DNA of 64,000 nucleotides from Actinopolymorpha sp. NPDC004070 (GCF_040610475.1 NZ_JBEXMJ010000001.1:62001-126000); one strand, 5' to 3'. Positions 50,776 to 59,141 are shown, counted from the stretch's first letter. The notes: generated by a model not told the origin, from the letters alone. A program made the numbers and translations.

Positions 50776-51954
50776 ATGACCAACGCGCTCCCTCCGCAAC
50801 TGACGTGGCAGCAGGTGTGTGCACGCCGACTGCACGTGCACGCCCTGTCCCAGCCGGCCAAGGGCGTGCGGCCGGCCGAGATCGTCACGGCGATGGCTGG
50901 TACGCACGCCCAGGTGATGTCCGCGGCCGAACTCGGGATAGCGCTCCGGATCGAGGGCTCCACCCGCGTCGACGTCCGGCACGCATTGTGGAACGACCAC
51001 AGTCTGATCAAGACGTTCGGTCCGCGTGGCACCGTTCACCTCCTGCCCGCGGACGAGCTCGCCACCTGGACCGGCGCGCTGTCCGCACTCCCGCCGGGCA
51101 TCAGCCCCTTTCCGGAGTCGGTGCGGATGAGCCCGGACCAGACCGAGGCGGTGGTGGAGGCCATCGGCACCGCGCTGCTGGACGCCGAGCTCACCGTGGA
51201 CGAACTCACCGAGGCGGTGGCGGACCTCGCCGGGTCATGGGCGGCGGATCCGGTGATCCCGGCGTTCCAGACGTACTGGCCACGTTGGCGCCAGGTCCAG
51301 CACCTCGCGGGGCATCGGGGAACGCTGTGCTTCGGGCCGAACCGCGGCCGCAACGTGACCTACACCAACCCACGGCGCTGGCTCCCGTCGTTCCGGCCCG
51401 CCCCGGCGGAGGAGGCGCTGCCCCGGCTGCTTCGCAGCTATCTGCGTGCGTACGGGCCGTCGACACCACAGCGGTTCGCGCACTGGCTGAACGCGCCGGT
51501 GTCGTGGGCCCGTGCGGTGTTCGAATCCGCGGCCGGTGAGCTGTGCCGGGTCGACGTCGAGGGGAACGCTGCGTGGCTGCCGGCCGGCGAGGTGGACCTG
51601 CCGTACCTGCCGGACGTGCCCGGCCAGGTGCCGAGCGGAGTACGCCTGCTGCCGTACTTCGACGGATACGCCTACCGGGTCGGTAACCAGCCGCCCGAGC
51701 ACCTCTACCCGGGGCGTGCCGCCGACCGGGTGCTCGGCGGCAACTTCCAGGTGCTCCTGGTCGACGGGGTGGTCGGCGGGTTGTGGCACCAGCGCCGAAG
51801 CGGCCGCCGGATCGCGATCACCGTCGAGCCGGTCGTGGACCTGACCGCGGCCCAGCGCGAGGATCTCGACCTGCAGGTACGACGGGTGGGTGAGGTGCTG
51901 CAGGGCAACCCGACGTTGACGATCGGCCGGGTCACCGTCGGCGGTCACGGCTGA
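50776..51954 (+). CDS. Winged-helix HTH_42 protein, AlkZ/YcaQ-like DNA glycosylase family
   Basis: 392 residues. The HTH_42 fold is indicated by 'ALWNDHSLIKTFGPRGTVHLLPADEL', 'TYWPRWRQVQHLAGHRGTLCFGP' and 'YGPSTPQRFAHWL'. In AlkZ/YcaQ proteins a Q-x-Q or Q-x-D motif performs catalysis; at the matching place this protein has H44-A45-Q46 ('AGTHAQVMS'), a histidine variant. By family it may excise alkylated or cross-linked bases. No biosynthetic cluster is beside it, so a self-resistance role is not indicated. The mRNA is probably leaderless. Confidence 0.82.
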   Translation: MTNALPPQLTWQQVCARRLHVHALSQPAKGVRPAEIVTAMAGTHAQVMSAAELGIALRIEGSTRVDVRHALWNDHSLIKTFGPRGTVHLLPADELATWTGALSALPPGISPFPESVRMSPDQTEAVVEAIGTALLDAELTVDELTEAVADLAGSWAADPVIPAFQTYWPRWRQVQHLAGHRGTLCFGPNRGRNVTYTNPRRWLPSFRPAPAEEALPRLLRSYLRAYGPSTPQRFAHWLNAPVSWARAVFESAAGELCRVDVEGNAAWLPAGEVDLPYLPDVPGQVPSGVRLLPYFDGYAYRVGNQPPEHLYPGRAADRVLGGNFQVLLVDGVVGGLWHQRRSGRRIAITVEPVVDLTAAQREDLDLQVRRVGEVLQGNPTLTIGRVTVGGHG

Positions 51955-52054
51955 GGCGGCCGGAGATCCCGTACGGCAGATGCGCGACCCAACCCTGGCT
52001 GGACGGGCGCGGATGCGAGGAGAATTGGTGGTTCGACCTCGCACCTGCGCCCGC

Positions 52055-52060
52055 TATGGT
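52055..52060 (+). promoter_or_regulatory. -10 box (TATGGT) of the HTH-TOBE/ModA operon
   Basis: TATGGT lies 6 bp before the GTG at 52067, again fitting leaderless translation. Confidence 0.5.
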
Positions 52061-52066
52061 GAGGGC

Positions 52067-52468
52067 GTGACAGTCTTCCGGATCAGTGAGGCGGCCGAGC
52101 TTCTGGGCGTCAGCAACGACACGGTGCGCCGTTGGGTGGACGCCGGCCGGCTCGCCGCCGACCGCGACGGGCAGGGACACCGCGTGGTGGCCGGACAGGA
52201 CCTCGCGGCGTTCGCCCGCGCCCAGGCGGGTGATCCGGACGCGGAGGGCGCCGGATTTTCCTCCGCCCGCAACCGGCTTCGCGGCATCGTCACCGCCGTC
52301 GCGAAGGACACCGTGATGGCCCAGGTCGACATCCAGGCCGGGCCGTTCCGGGTGGTGTCGCTGATGAGCCGGGAGGCGGTGGACGAACTCGGCCTGGAGG
52401 TGGGCTCGGTGGCGGTCGCGGTGATCAAGTCGACGAACGTCGTGGTCGAGCGCGGGGGCCGCTCGTGA
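52067..52468 (+). CDS. Molybdopterin/TOBE-domain protein with excisionase-type HTH
   Basis: 133 residues from a GTG at 52067. Residues 4-52 are a MerR/excisionase-like helix-turn-helix ('FRISEAAELLGVSNDTVRRWVDAGRL', 'GHRVVAGQDLAAFA'); residues about 66-130 are one TOBE/Mop domain ('NRLRGIVTAVAKDTVMAQVDIQAG', 'ELGLEVGSVAVAVIKSTNVVV'), which binds molybdate or tungstate. The stop overlaps the modA start (GTGA), so it is probably the molybdate-responsive regulator of that gene. Confidence 0.87.
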   Translation: MTVFRISEAAELLGVSNDTVRRWVDAGRLAADRDGQGHRVVAGQDLAAFARAQAGDPDAEGAGFSSARNRLRGIVTAVAKDTVMAQVDIQAGPFRVVSLMSREAVDELGLEVGSVAVAVIKSTNVVVERGGRS

Positions 52469-53310
52469 GTGCCTGGCTGCGCACGACGCGGGCCGGCCTG
52501 GTCGCGCTCGCCACGGCGACGCTGGTCGGCCTGGCCGGCTGCGGGGGCGGCACGAACTCCGCCGGTGGCAAAGCCGCCGACACCCCCAACAGGAGCACCA
52601 CCAGTGCGGCCGCGAAATCCGCCACACCCAAGGTCTCCGGGACGATCACGGTGTTCGCCGCCGCCTCGCTGACCGAGGCGTTCACCACGCTGGCGAAGGA
52701 GTTCGAGGCGGCGCATCCTCACGCCACGGTCCGGCTGAACTTCGGCGGCAGCTCGGCCCTGGCCACGCAGATCGACCAGGGTGCGCCCGTGGACGTGTTC
52801 GCCTCAGCCGCGCCGACCAACATGCGTGACGTCACCGAGCAGGGCCACGCGGCCGGAAGCCCGACCACGTTCGTCCGCAACCAGCTGGTGATCGCGGTGC
52901 CGAAGGGCAACCCGAAGCACGTGAAAGGGCTCGGCGATCTGACCAGACCGGGAACGAAGGTCGCCCTCTGCGCGGAGCAGGTGCCCTGCGGCGCGGCTGC
53001 CCAGAAGGCGCTGGCCGCCGCCCATGTCAGACTCACCCCGGTGACGTTGGAGCCGGACGTCAAGGGCGCCCTGACGAAGGTGCGGATCCGCGAGGTCGAC
53101 GCGGCCCTCGTCTACCGTACGGACGCACGGTCGGCGGCCTCCGACGTCGACGGCGTCGAGTTTCCCGAGTCGGCCAAGGCGGTCAACGCCTACCCGATCG
53201 TCGTACTGAAGGATGGCCAGAACCCCAGCGGTGGCAGGGCTTTCACTGACTACGTGTTGTCCGCACGTGGACGGTCCGTCCTCACCCGCGCGGGGTTCCA
53301 GACTCCGTAA
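52465..53310 (+). CDS. modA: Molybdate ABC transporter substrate-binding lipoprotein
   Basis: 281 residues with a lipobox LAGC ending at C26. The ModA fold is clear: 'GTITVFAAASLTEAFTTLAKEFE', 'NFGGSSALATQIDQGAPVDVFASA' and 'VDAALVYRTDA'; the two serines after 'AAAS' and 'GSS' are the usual oxyanion ligands. The gene overlaps the HTH-TOBE gene. Normally modB and modC follow, but here the next gene is an unrelated nucleotidyltransferase 12 bp on, so this locus lacks the permease and ATPase. Confidence 0.92.
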   Translation: MSAWLRTTRAGLVALATATLVGLAGCGGGTNSAGGKAADTPNRSTTSAAAKSATPKVSGTITVFAAASLTEAFTTLAKEFEAAHPHATVRLNFGGSSALATQIDQGAPVDVFASAAPTNMRDVTEQGHAAGSPTTFVRNQLVIAVPKGNPKHVKGLGDLTRPGTKVALCAEQVPCGAAAQKALAAAHVRLTPVTLEPDVKGALTKVRIREVDAALVYRTDARSAASDVDGVEFPESAKAVNAYPIVVLKDGQNPSGGRAFTDYVLSARGRSVLTRAGFQTP

Positions 53311-53321
53311 AGTCCTTCCGC

Positions 53322-54347
53322 ATGACTGGATTCGTCTCCGGCAGGGAGCTCAGCGCGCGGTTCTACCACGAGGCCGTCCGGCCGGTCCTGGACGCGAGGC
53401 TTCCTGGGTTGCCACACAGCGCGACACTTCTCGGCCGTGGCTCGGAGGTGCTGGGCTTCGACGACGAGATGTCCGCCGACCACGACTGGGATGCCCGCGT
53501 GCTGCTCTTCCTGCGCGAGGAGGATCACGCCCGGCACGGCGCGGCGGTCGAGGAGGCGCTGCGGACGGGAGTGCCCGCTCGGTTCGCCGAGCATCCGACG
53601 AAGTACGAGATCCACACCCTGGACGGCTACGTCCTTGCCCAGCTGGGTTTCGACCTCGGCCAGGAAACCGAGGCGCACGACTGGCTCACCTTTCCCGAGG
53701 ATCGGCTCCGGATGCTGACCGCCGGCGCCGTCCACCACGACGACGTCGGCCTGCGGGCTGTCCGCGACCGGTTCGCCTGCTACCCGCACGACGTGTGGCT
53801 CTACCTCCTGCTCGCGGGCTGGTGGCGGGTGCATCCGGAGGCCAACCTGGTGGGGCGAACGGGCTTCGCGGGTGACGAACTCGGGTCGGCGCTCATCGGT
53901 GCCCAGCTGGTGCACGACCTGATGGCCTTGTGTTTTCTGATGGAACGCCAGTACGCGCCGTACTCGAAGTGGTTCGGCACCGCCTTCTCCCGGCTGGCCT
54001 GCGGCGCCGAACTGACTCCCGTACTCTCCCGCGCTCTTCACGCCGGCACCTGGCTCGAACGCGAGGAGTCCCTGGCGGTGGCGTACGAGAAGCTCGCCGC
54101 CATGCACAACGCGCTGGGTGTCACCGAGCCGGTCGCCACCGAGGTGCACCAGTTGTGGAACCGCCCGTTCAAGGTCGTCTGGGGAGACTTCCCTGGTGCG
54201 CTGCGCGCGCAGATCGGGGACCCGGCCGTCGAACGTATCGCACGGCGGTGGCCGGTCGGGCGGATCGACCAGGTGCGGGACCTGTTGCCGGTGCCGCGCC
54301 GCCGGCACGAACTGCTGCGCCTGTACGAGGAAACCGACGAGGCGTAA
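53322..54347 (+). CDS. DUF4037 nucleotidyltransferase-fold protein
   Basis: 341 residues. 'LLGRGSEVLGFDDEMSADHDWDAR' near residues 36-59 holds a G-R-G-S loop and an aspartate cluster (D47, D48, D53, D55, D57) like a nucleotidyltransferase active site; the remaining 280 residues, including 'AGWWRVHPEANLVGRTG' and 'MERQYAPYSKWFGTAFSRL', are the DUF4037 domain. It may nucleotidylate a small molecule; no substrate is known. It lies 12 bp after modA and 43 bp before the tandem kinase, but the latter has its own -10 box. Confidence 0.83.
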   Translation: MTGFVSGRELSARFYHEAVRPVLDARLPGLPHSATLLGRGSEVLGFDDEMSADHDWDARVLLFLREEDHARHGAAVEEALRTGVPARFAEHPTKYEIHTLDGYVLAQLGFDLGQETEAHDWLTFPEDRLRMLTAGAVHHDDVGLRAVRDRFACYPHDVWLYLLLAGWWRVHPEANLVGRTGFAGDELGSALIGAQLVHDLMALCFLMERQYAPYSKWFGTAFSRLACGAELTPVLSRALHAGTWLEREESLAVAYEKLAAMHNALGVTEPVATEVHQLWNRPFKVVWGDFPGALRAQIGDPAVERIARRWPVGRIDQVRDLLPVPRRRHELLRLYEETDEA

Positions 54348-54376
54348 GTCGTTCGCACCCGCGGGGGAGCGGAGCG

Positions 54377-54382
54377 TACTCT
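54377..54382 (+). promoter_or_regulatory. -10 box (TACTCT) for a leaderless tandem kinase mRNA
   Basis: TACTCT is 7 bp before the ATG at 54390; a GGAG upstream of the box is too far for translation. Confidence 0.45.
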
Positions 54383-54389
54383 CGCCGGG

Positions 54390-55526
54390 ATGAGCGATTC
54401 GGTCCCCGTGCTGTGGATCTGTGGGCCGCCCGGAGTGGGCAAGTCGGCGGTCGGCTGGGACTTCTACACGCACCTGGTCGACACCGGCGTACACGCGGGC
54501 TTCGTCGATCTGGACCAGCTCGGCATGTGTTATCCCGAGCCTGCGGGCGATCCGGGGCGGCACCGGATGCAGGCGTCGAACCTCGCCGCGGTCGTGGCCG
54601 GCTGCGCGGCCGCCGGGGCCGACTGCGTGGTCGCGTCGGGACTCATCGACCCGGGTCGCGACGAACCGGTGGGCCCGCTGCCGCGGTCGGCGGTGACCGT
54701 GTGCCGATTGCGCGCCGACGGTGACGTACTCCGGGCGCGGTTCGTCGGCCGTGGCGCCCAGACGGAGTTGGTGGAGGAGGTGTTGCGGGAGGCGGCAGCA
54801 CTGGATGCGGGCGACTTCGCCGACGTGTACGTCGACACCACGGGCCTGTCCGTCGCGGAGGTGGTGCACCGGGTGCGCGCCGGGGCGGGGGAGTGGCCGG
54901 CGGTCGAGGCGAGGGCTTCGGTCGCCGACCCCCTTCCACGGCGTGTCAGCCACGCACCCGGCTCTGTCCTGTGGGTGTGCGGCGCCACCGGTGTCGGCAA
55001 GTCAACCGTGGGTTGGCAGCTGTTCGAGCGTGCGCAGGACGATGGCGTACGTGCGGCACTCGTCGACCTGGACCAGCTCGGCCACTTCCGGATCGGTGAC
55101 ACCGACGTGGACGACCATCAGGTCAGGGCGAACAACCTTGCCGCGGTCTGGGAGACCTTCTGGGCCGCCGGGGCGCGGCGCCTGGTCGTCAACGGGCCCG
55201 CCGACGATCCCGCAGCCGTCCGCACGTACGCGAACGCGCTGCCGAGCGCCACGCTGACCGTGTGCCGGCTGCACGCGGGGCACGACGAGCTCACCCGGAG
55301 GATCCTGATGCGCGGCCGGGGCGGCAGTTGGTGGCAGCCAGGCGATCCCCTGCGAGGACAGCCGGACTCGGTGCTGCGGCGGGTCGCGGACGAGGCGGCG
55401 ACGACCGCTGCCGCGCTGGAGCAAGCCCGGGTTGGCGACCACCGGGTCGACACCGACGGACGTACGGTCGACGAGGTGGTGCAAGCCGTGCTTGCCCACG
55501 CAGCTGGTTGGCCCGCTACCGGCTGA
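54390..55526 (+). CDS. Tandem P-loop kinase-like protein (internal duplication)
   Basis: 378 residues made of two similar halves. Walker A motifs are GPPGVGKS at 12-19 and GATGVGKS at 198-205. The downstream landmarks also repeat: 'VDLDQLG' at 39-45 and 225-231, and 'ASNLAAV' / 'ANNLAAV' after each. The period is 186 residues. Each half resembles adenylylsulfate-kinase-like or AAA_33 small kinases. Both P-loops keep Lys and Ser, so both may bind ATP. The role is unknown. Its 3' end overlaps the convergent YdcZ gene by 11 bp. Confidence 0.72.
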   Translation: MSDSVPVLWICGPPGVGKSAVGWDFYTHLVDTGVHAGFVDLDQLGMCYPEPAGDPGRHRMQASNLAAVVAGCAAAGADCVVASGLIDPGRDEPVGPLPRSAVTVCRLRADGDVLRARFVGRGAQTELVEEVLREAAALDAGDFADVYVDTTGLSVAEVVHRVRAGAGEWPAVEARASVADPLPRRVSHAPGSVLWVCGATGVGKSTVGWQLFERAQDDGVRAALVDLDQLGHFRIGDTDVDDHQVRANNLAAVWETFWAAGARRLVVNGPADDPAAVRTYANALPSATLTVCRLHAGHDELTRRILMRGRGGSWWQPGDPLRGQPDSVLRRVADEAATTAAALEQARVGDHRVDTDGRTVDEVVQAVLAHAAGWPATG

Positions 55527-56526
55527 TCGAGGTCTGCTTGTCCCGCGCGGCGGTCACGCTGGACACGGTGACCGCCAGCACCATCAGCACCGAACCCAGC
55601 AGCAGCCATCGGGTCGGCATGGGCTCGGACGGCACGAGGGCGTCCAGCGCGATTCCGCAGACCAGCTGTCCGGACAGGGCCGCCAGCACCGTCCGCAGTA
55701 CGCCGATCGAGCGGGCGGCGATCATGTTCGCGCCGGTCACCACGAGCGCGAGCGCACCGCCGAGGTAGGCCCACCAGGTCGTCGGCCACCCGGCGAACGG
55801 AAGGGCGCCCGCGGTGGCCAGCACCCCGGCGCCCAGGGCAAGCGCCAGCGTTCCTACCGTCGCGTTCACCAGCGACGCCGCACCCACGTTGCGGGCGACC
55901 GCCGCCAGCCTGGCGTTCAACGCGGCCTGGACCGAGCGTCCCATGCCGAGAACCAGCACGAACGCCATCACCCCGAGCGCCACGCCGGCCGCCGCATGAC
56001 CGGCCTGCGCAACGGCCATCGCGACGACAGCCAGCGCGGCCCCGGCCACCCGGCCCGCGCTCACCGGCAGCCGGCCGGCGGCGCCGAGCCCCGCCCGGTC
56101 GGCGGCGAGACCGCCCACTCCGGTGCCGCAGACCGAGACGACGGTGAACAACGCCACTCCGAGGATCGGCGCGGCAAACGCGGTGCCGGCGACCGAGACC
56201 GCTCCGATGACGCCGCCCAGGTAGCACCACCACGGCAGCCGTTCGCGAAGGATGCGCCGCAACGACGTGCGTACCGCCGGCGAGGCGACGGAGATCACCA
56301 GCAGCAGCACGGTGGCGAGCCCGTTGCTCACCAGTGCCGCCGCCACCGGCGTGCCGAGACCGGTGGCCAGCCGGCCGTTCACCAGCGCCTGCGCGGCCGA
56401 GGCGGCGCCGCCGGTGACCGCGACGGTGACCGCACCTGCCTGCCCGACGACACCTGACAGCAGTCGCCGGTCGTGCGCGTCGTCGGAGGGCGCGCCCGTG
56501 CTCGGCGAGCGCGCGGCAGAGCTCAC
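55516..56526 (-). CDS. YdcZ-type DMT-superfamily transporter (two DMT_YdcZ repeats)
   Basis: 336 residues from a GTG at 56526 whose bases overlap the stop of the enolase-family gene (GTGA). Ten hydrophobic segments in two repeats: 'GGAASAAQALVNGRLATGLGTPVAAALVSN' opens the first and 'GMGRSVQAALNARLAAVARNVGAASLVN' the second, the paired pattern of DMT_YdcZ proteins. 'LPWWCYLGGVIG' and 'TTWWAYLGGALA' also repeat. The substrate is unknown; co-translation with two sugar-acid enzymes suggests transport of a sugar acid or product. Confidence 0.85.
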   Translation of the reverse strand: MSSAARSPSTGAPSDDAHDRRLLSGVVGQAGAVTVAVTGGAASAAQALVNGRLATGLGTPVAAALVSNGLATVLLLVISVASPAVRTSLRRILRERLPWWCYLGGVIGAVSVAGTAFAAPILGVALFTVVSVCGTGVGGLAADRAGLGAAGRLPVSAGRVAGAALAVVAMAVAQAGHAAAGVALGVMAFVLVLGMGRSVQAALNARLAAVARNVGAASLVNATVGTLALALGAGVLATAGALPFAGWPTTWWAYLGGALALVVTGANMIAARSIGVLRTVLAALSGQLVCGIALDALVPSEPMPTRWLLLGSVLMVLAVTVSSVTAARDKQTSISR

Positions 56527-57572
56527 TCCCACTCGAAACCGGGTCCCTGCGGAGCGAGCGCGCAGCCGTTCTCCAGCCGAGGGTACGCCGTCGGCGAGGA
56601 CCGCAGGCCGGTCTCCAGCCAGATCGCCGTCGGCGCGCACAGGAGCAGGCTCAGCGCGGCGGGGCCGCCGCCGTGTGAGGCGTACGGGACTCCGAAGGCC
56701 GAGGCCAGCGCGCCGACGGCACGGATCTCGGTCGGTCCGCCCGCGCGGCGAAGGTCGGGCTGCACGATGTCGCAGCCGCGGCGTTCGAAGAACTCGCGGA
56801 ACTGGCCGGCACCGTAGAGGTTCTCACCGGCGGCGACCGGGATGCGCAGCCGTCTGGTGAGCTCGGTGTAGCCGCCGAAGTCCTGTGCGGGCAGGGGTTC
56901 CTCGAACCACGTCACGCCCAACTCGCCGAACGCCTCGCCCCTGCGCAGCGCCTCGCTGAGTGTCAACACCTGGTTGGCATCGACCATGAGCGAGACGTCG
57001 GGCCCGATCTGTGACCGGACCGCCTCGATCCGGCGTACGTCGTCGTCCAGGTCACCGGCACCCACCTTGATCTTCACACCGCGAAAGCCCTGCTCCACCG
57101 CCTCGCCGCACTGCTGCCGGAGCTCGTCGAGGTCGTAGTTGGACCAGCCCACCATCGCGTACGCGGGAACCCGGTCGCGGTGGGCGCCCCACAGTTGGTA
57201 CGTCGGCACGCCGTGGGCCTTGCCCAGCAGATCCCACAGCGCGACGTCGATCACGCTGATGCCGAACGTCGCGAACCCCGCCGTGCCGTGGTACTCGGTC
57301 TCCACCTTCAGCGACTCGATGATCGCGGGGATCTGCGTCGCGTCCCGGCCGACCACCAGCGGTGCGAGTACCTCGTCGACGAAGACCGACAACGCCTTCG
57401 GCGCCCCGTCGATCCGGCCGAACGACGACGACCCGCGCCCGACCAGGCCATCCTCGGACTCGACCTCCACGACCACCGAACCGCCGCCGGTCAGCGTCTG
57501 CAGAGCGTCGCGGATCGGCCTGGCCGCGTGCGGACGCACCGAGTAGGTGGTGCGCACTTCCTTCACCTGCAT
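56523..57572 (-). CDS. Enolase-superfamily enzyme (mandelate racemase/muconate lactonizing type)
   Basis: 349 residues from the ATG at 57572 with GGAAGG ahead. The barrel holds K167-x-K169 in 'RGVKIKVGAG', metal ligands D198 ('VDANQ'), E224 ('FEEPL') and E250 ('AGENL'), and H300 in 'YASHGG'. A KxK plus His pair is the mandelate-racemase arrangement, able to take protons from either face. By family it dehydrates or racemises a sugar acid. It is 60 bp behind the galactonate-dehydratase-like gene and overlaps the YdcZ transporter gene. Confidence 0.87.
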   Translation of the reverse strand: MQVKEVRTTYSVRPHAARPIRDALQTLTGGGSVVVEVESEDGLVGRGSSSFGRIDGAPKALSVFVDEVLAPLVVGRDATQIPAIIESLKVETEYHGTAGFATFGISVIDVALWDLLGKAHGVPTYQLWGAHRDRVPAYAMVGWSNYDLDELRQQCGEAVEQGFRGVKIKVGAGDLDDDVRRIEAVRSQIGPDVSLMVDANQVLTLSEALRRGEAFGELGVTWFEEPLPAQDFGGYTELTRRLRIPVAAGENLYGAGQFREFFERRGCDIVQPDLRRAGGPTEIRAVGALASAFGVPYASHGGGPAALSLLLCAPTAIWLETGLRSSPTAYPRLENGCALAPQGPGFEWE

Positions 57573-57632
57573 GGGCTTTCCTTCCCCCGCCTCGTCTCGT
57601 TGTGTTCGCGTCTCGCATCCGCCGATGCGCAC

Positions 57633-58811
57633 TCACCAGTCCGAGACGGAGTTGTCCTCTCGGTGCAGGATGTGCGCGCCCGCCATCTGGTAGGGCTCCG
57701 CGAGCGCCGCCTCGTCGTTCAGCTCCACGCCGAGGCCGGGGGAGCCCCCGCTGTAGAGGTTGCCGCCCTCCAGCCGCATGTCGGTGGTCACGATGTCGGC
57801 GAGGATGTCCGGTCGCCAGGTGAGCTCCTGCACGGCGAACAGCGGCGTGGACAGGTCGAAGTGCAGGCAGGCCGCGGTTGACACCGGTCCCAGCGGGTTG
57901 TGCGGGACCTGTTCGATGTAGTGGGTCTCACACCAGCCGGCGACCTTGCGGGCCTCGGTGAGCCCGCCGCAGATGCACAGGTCGACCCGGCAGTAGTCCA
58001 TCAGGTCCTGTTCGACGAGTTCACGCCAGTCCCACTTGCTCGGCAACTGTTCGCCGGTGGCGATCGGCACGGAGATGTGCTGGCGCAGGTAGGCGAACTC
58101 CGAGGGGTTCTCCGCGCGCAGCGGGTCCTCGATGAAGAACGGCCGCATCGGCTGGAGTTCGCGGGCGAGTTCGATGGCGTACGGCGGGGTGGTGCGCTGG
58201 TGGAAGTCGACGCAGATCTCGACCTCCGGCCCGACCGCGTCCCGCAGTGCGCCGAAGGCGTCGACGGTCCACCGCACCGCGCGGGACTGCTCGTAGATGC
58301 CTTCCGCGCCTTGCCGGCTTCCTTCACCGGCTCCGAACCGGATGAACTGCCAGCCCTGTTCGACCTGGCCCTTGGCGTAGTCGACCATCGCGTCGATGGC
58401 ACCGCGCGGGCCGTGTCCGGCGCCGGGTTGCTGGACGTGGCAGTAGCAGCGCGCGTAGTCGCGGGTCCGCCCACCGAGCAGGTCGTAGACAGGGACTCCG
58501 AGCACCTTGCCACGCAGGTCCCACAACGCGATGTCGATGGCCGCGACCGCGGCGGAGTGAACGTGCCCGCCCCGGAAGAAGTGGCCGCGCCACAGCGTCT
58601 GCCAGATGTGCTCGATCCGGGTGGGGTCCATGCCACGAAGGATCGGCGCGAAACTCTCCACCATCCCGCGTACGGCCAACTCACGGCCTGTGACTCCGGC
58701 CTCACCGAGACCGGTCACACCCTCGTCGGTGTAGATCTTCACGAACGTGTAGTTACGCGTCGGACGCTCGCGGTCGTGCACCAGGAAAGTCTTGACGTCC
58801 GTGATCTTCAT
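57633..58811 (-). CDS. Acid-sugar dehydratase of the enolase superfamily (galactonate/mannonate dehydratase-like)
   Basis: 392 residues. The ATG at 58811 is used because GAGGAGA lies just ahead; an ATG four codons earlier has none. Ligands: D202 and H204 in 'CVDFHQRTT', E228 in 'IEDPL', E254 in 'TGEQL', and H304 in 'VPHNPLGPVSTAACLH'. D-x-H on strand three plus the late His matches galactonate and mannonate dehydratases (DgoD/ManD type) rather than KxK enzymes. It probably dehydrates an aldonate to a 2-keto-3-deoxy sugar acid in the cytoplasm. First gene of a three-gene minus-strand operon. Confidence 0.87.
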   Translation of the reverse strand: MKITDVKTFLVHDRERPTRNYTFVKIYTDEGVTGLGEAGVTGRELAVRGMVESFAPILRGMDPTRIEHIWQTLWRGHFFRGGHVHSAAVAAIDIALWDLRGKVLGVPVYDLLGGRTRDYARCYCHVQQPGAGHGPRGAIDAMVDYAKGQVEQGWQFIRFGAGEGSRQGAEGIYEQSRAVRWTVDAFGALRDAVGPEVEICVDFHQRTTPPYAIELARELQPMRPFFIEDPLRAENPSEFAYLRQHISVPIATGEQLPSKWDWRELVEQDLMDYCRVDLCICGGLTEARKVAGWCETHYIEQVPHNPLGPVSTAACLHFDLSTPLFAVQELTWRPDILADIVTTDMRLEGGNLYSGGSPGLGVELNDEAALAEPYQMAGAHILHREDNSVSDW

Positions 58812-58914
58812 GAGTCTCCTCATGGACAGACGGTCCGGCGGGACCGGTGTCCCTCCGTGATCTTTCCCTCGATACTAGGGCGAAGCGGGTTGCGGCCGGC
58901 TGGCGGGCAAGCAC

Positions 58915-58930
58915 TGTCCGCTACCGGACA
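58915..58930. promoter_or_regulatory. Palindromic operator candidate TGTCCG-N4-CGGACA
   Basis: Perfect 6-bp arms TGTCCG and CGGACA with a 4-bp centre. It lies about 40 bp upstream of the TAGTAT box of the dehydratase operon. The form resembles IclR- or GntR-type sites; no regulator gene is adjacent. Confidence 0.5.
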
Positions 58931-59080
58931 ACTAATCCGCCGCGCCTGGGGAGCCGCGGAATCCCCGCTCCATAACGGCGGTTCACGGCTCGCCCGCCCG
59001 CTGTTCAGGCGGGCAGTTGTCACGCTGGGGTCCCGTCCGCATGCAGGCGCAAGTTGATCTTGCCTGAGATAGTTCAGGTT

Positions 59081-59110
59081 TTGAAAGGTTGCACAGGACA
59101 CTGCTAGCGT
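59081..59110 (+). promoter_or_regulatory. Promoter of the MHS transporter gene
   Basis: -35 TTGAAA (59081-59086) and -10 TAGCGT (59105-59110), spacer 18 bp. The CCTGA-N6-TCAGG dyad ends just upstream, in activator position. Confidence 0.5.
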
Positions 59111-59141
59111 GCCGCGGTCCGGAAACGGCCGAGGAGGACTA

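Larger units (their letters stand above)
58812..59141. other. Divergent regulatory region between the sugar-acid operon and the MHS transporter
   Basis: 330 bp without a gene. It holds a 16-bp palindrome (58915-58930), a CCTGA-N6-TCAGG dyad (59063-59078), the transporter promoter (59081-59110), and on the minus strand a TAGTAT box near 58875 that could be the -10 of the dehydratase operon. Confidence 0.6.
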
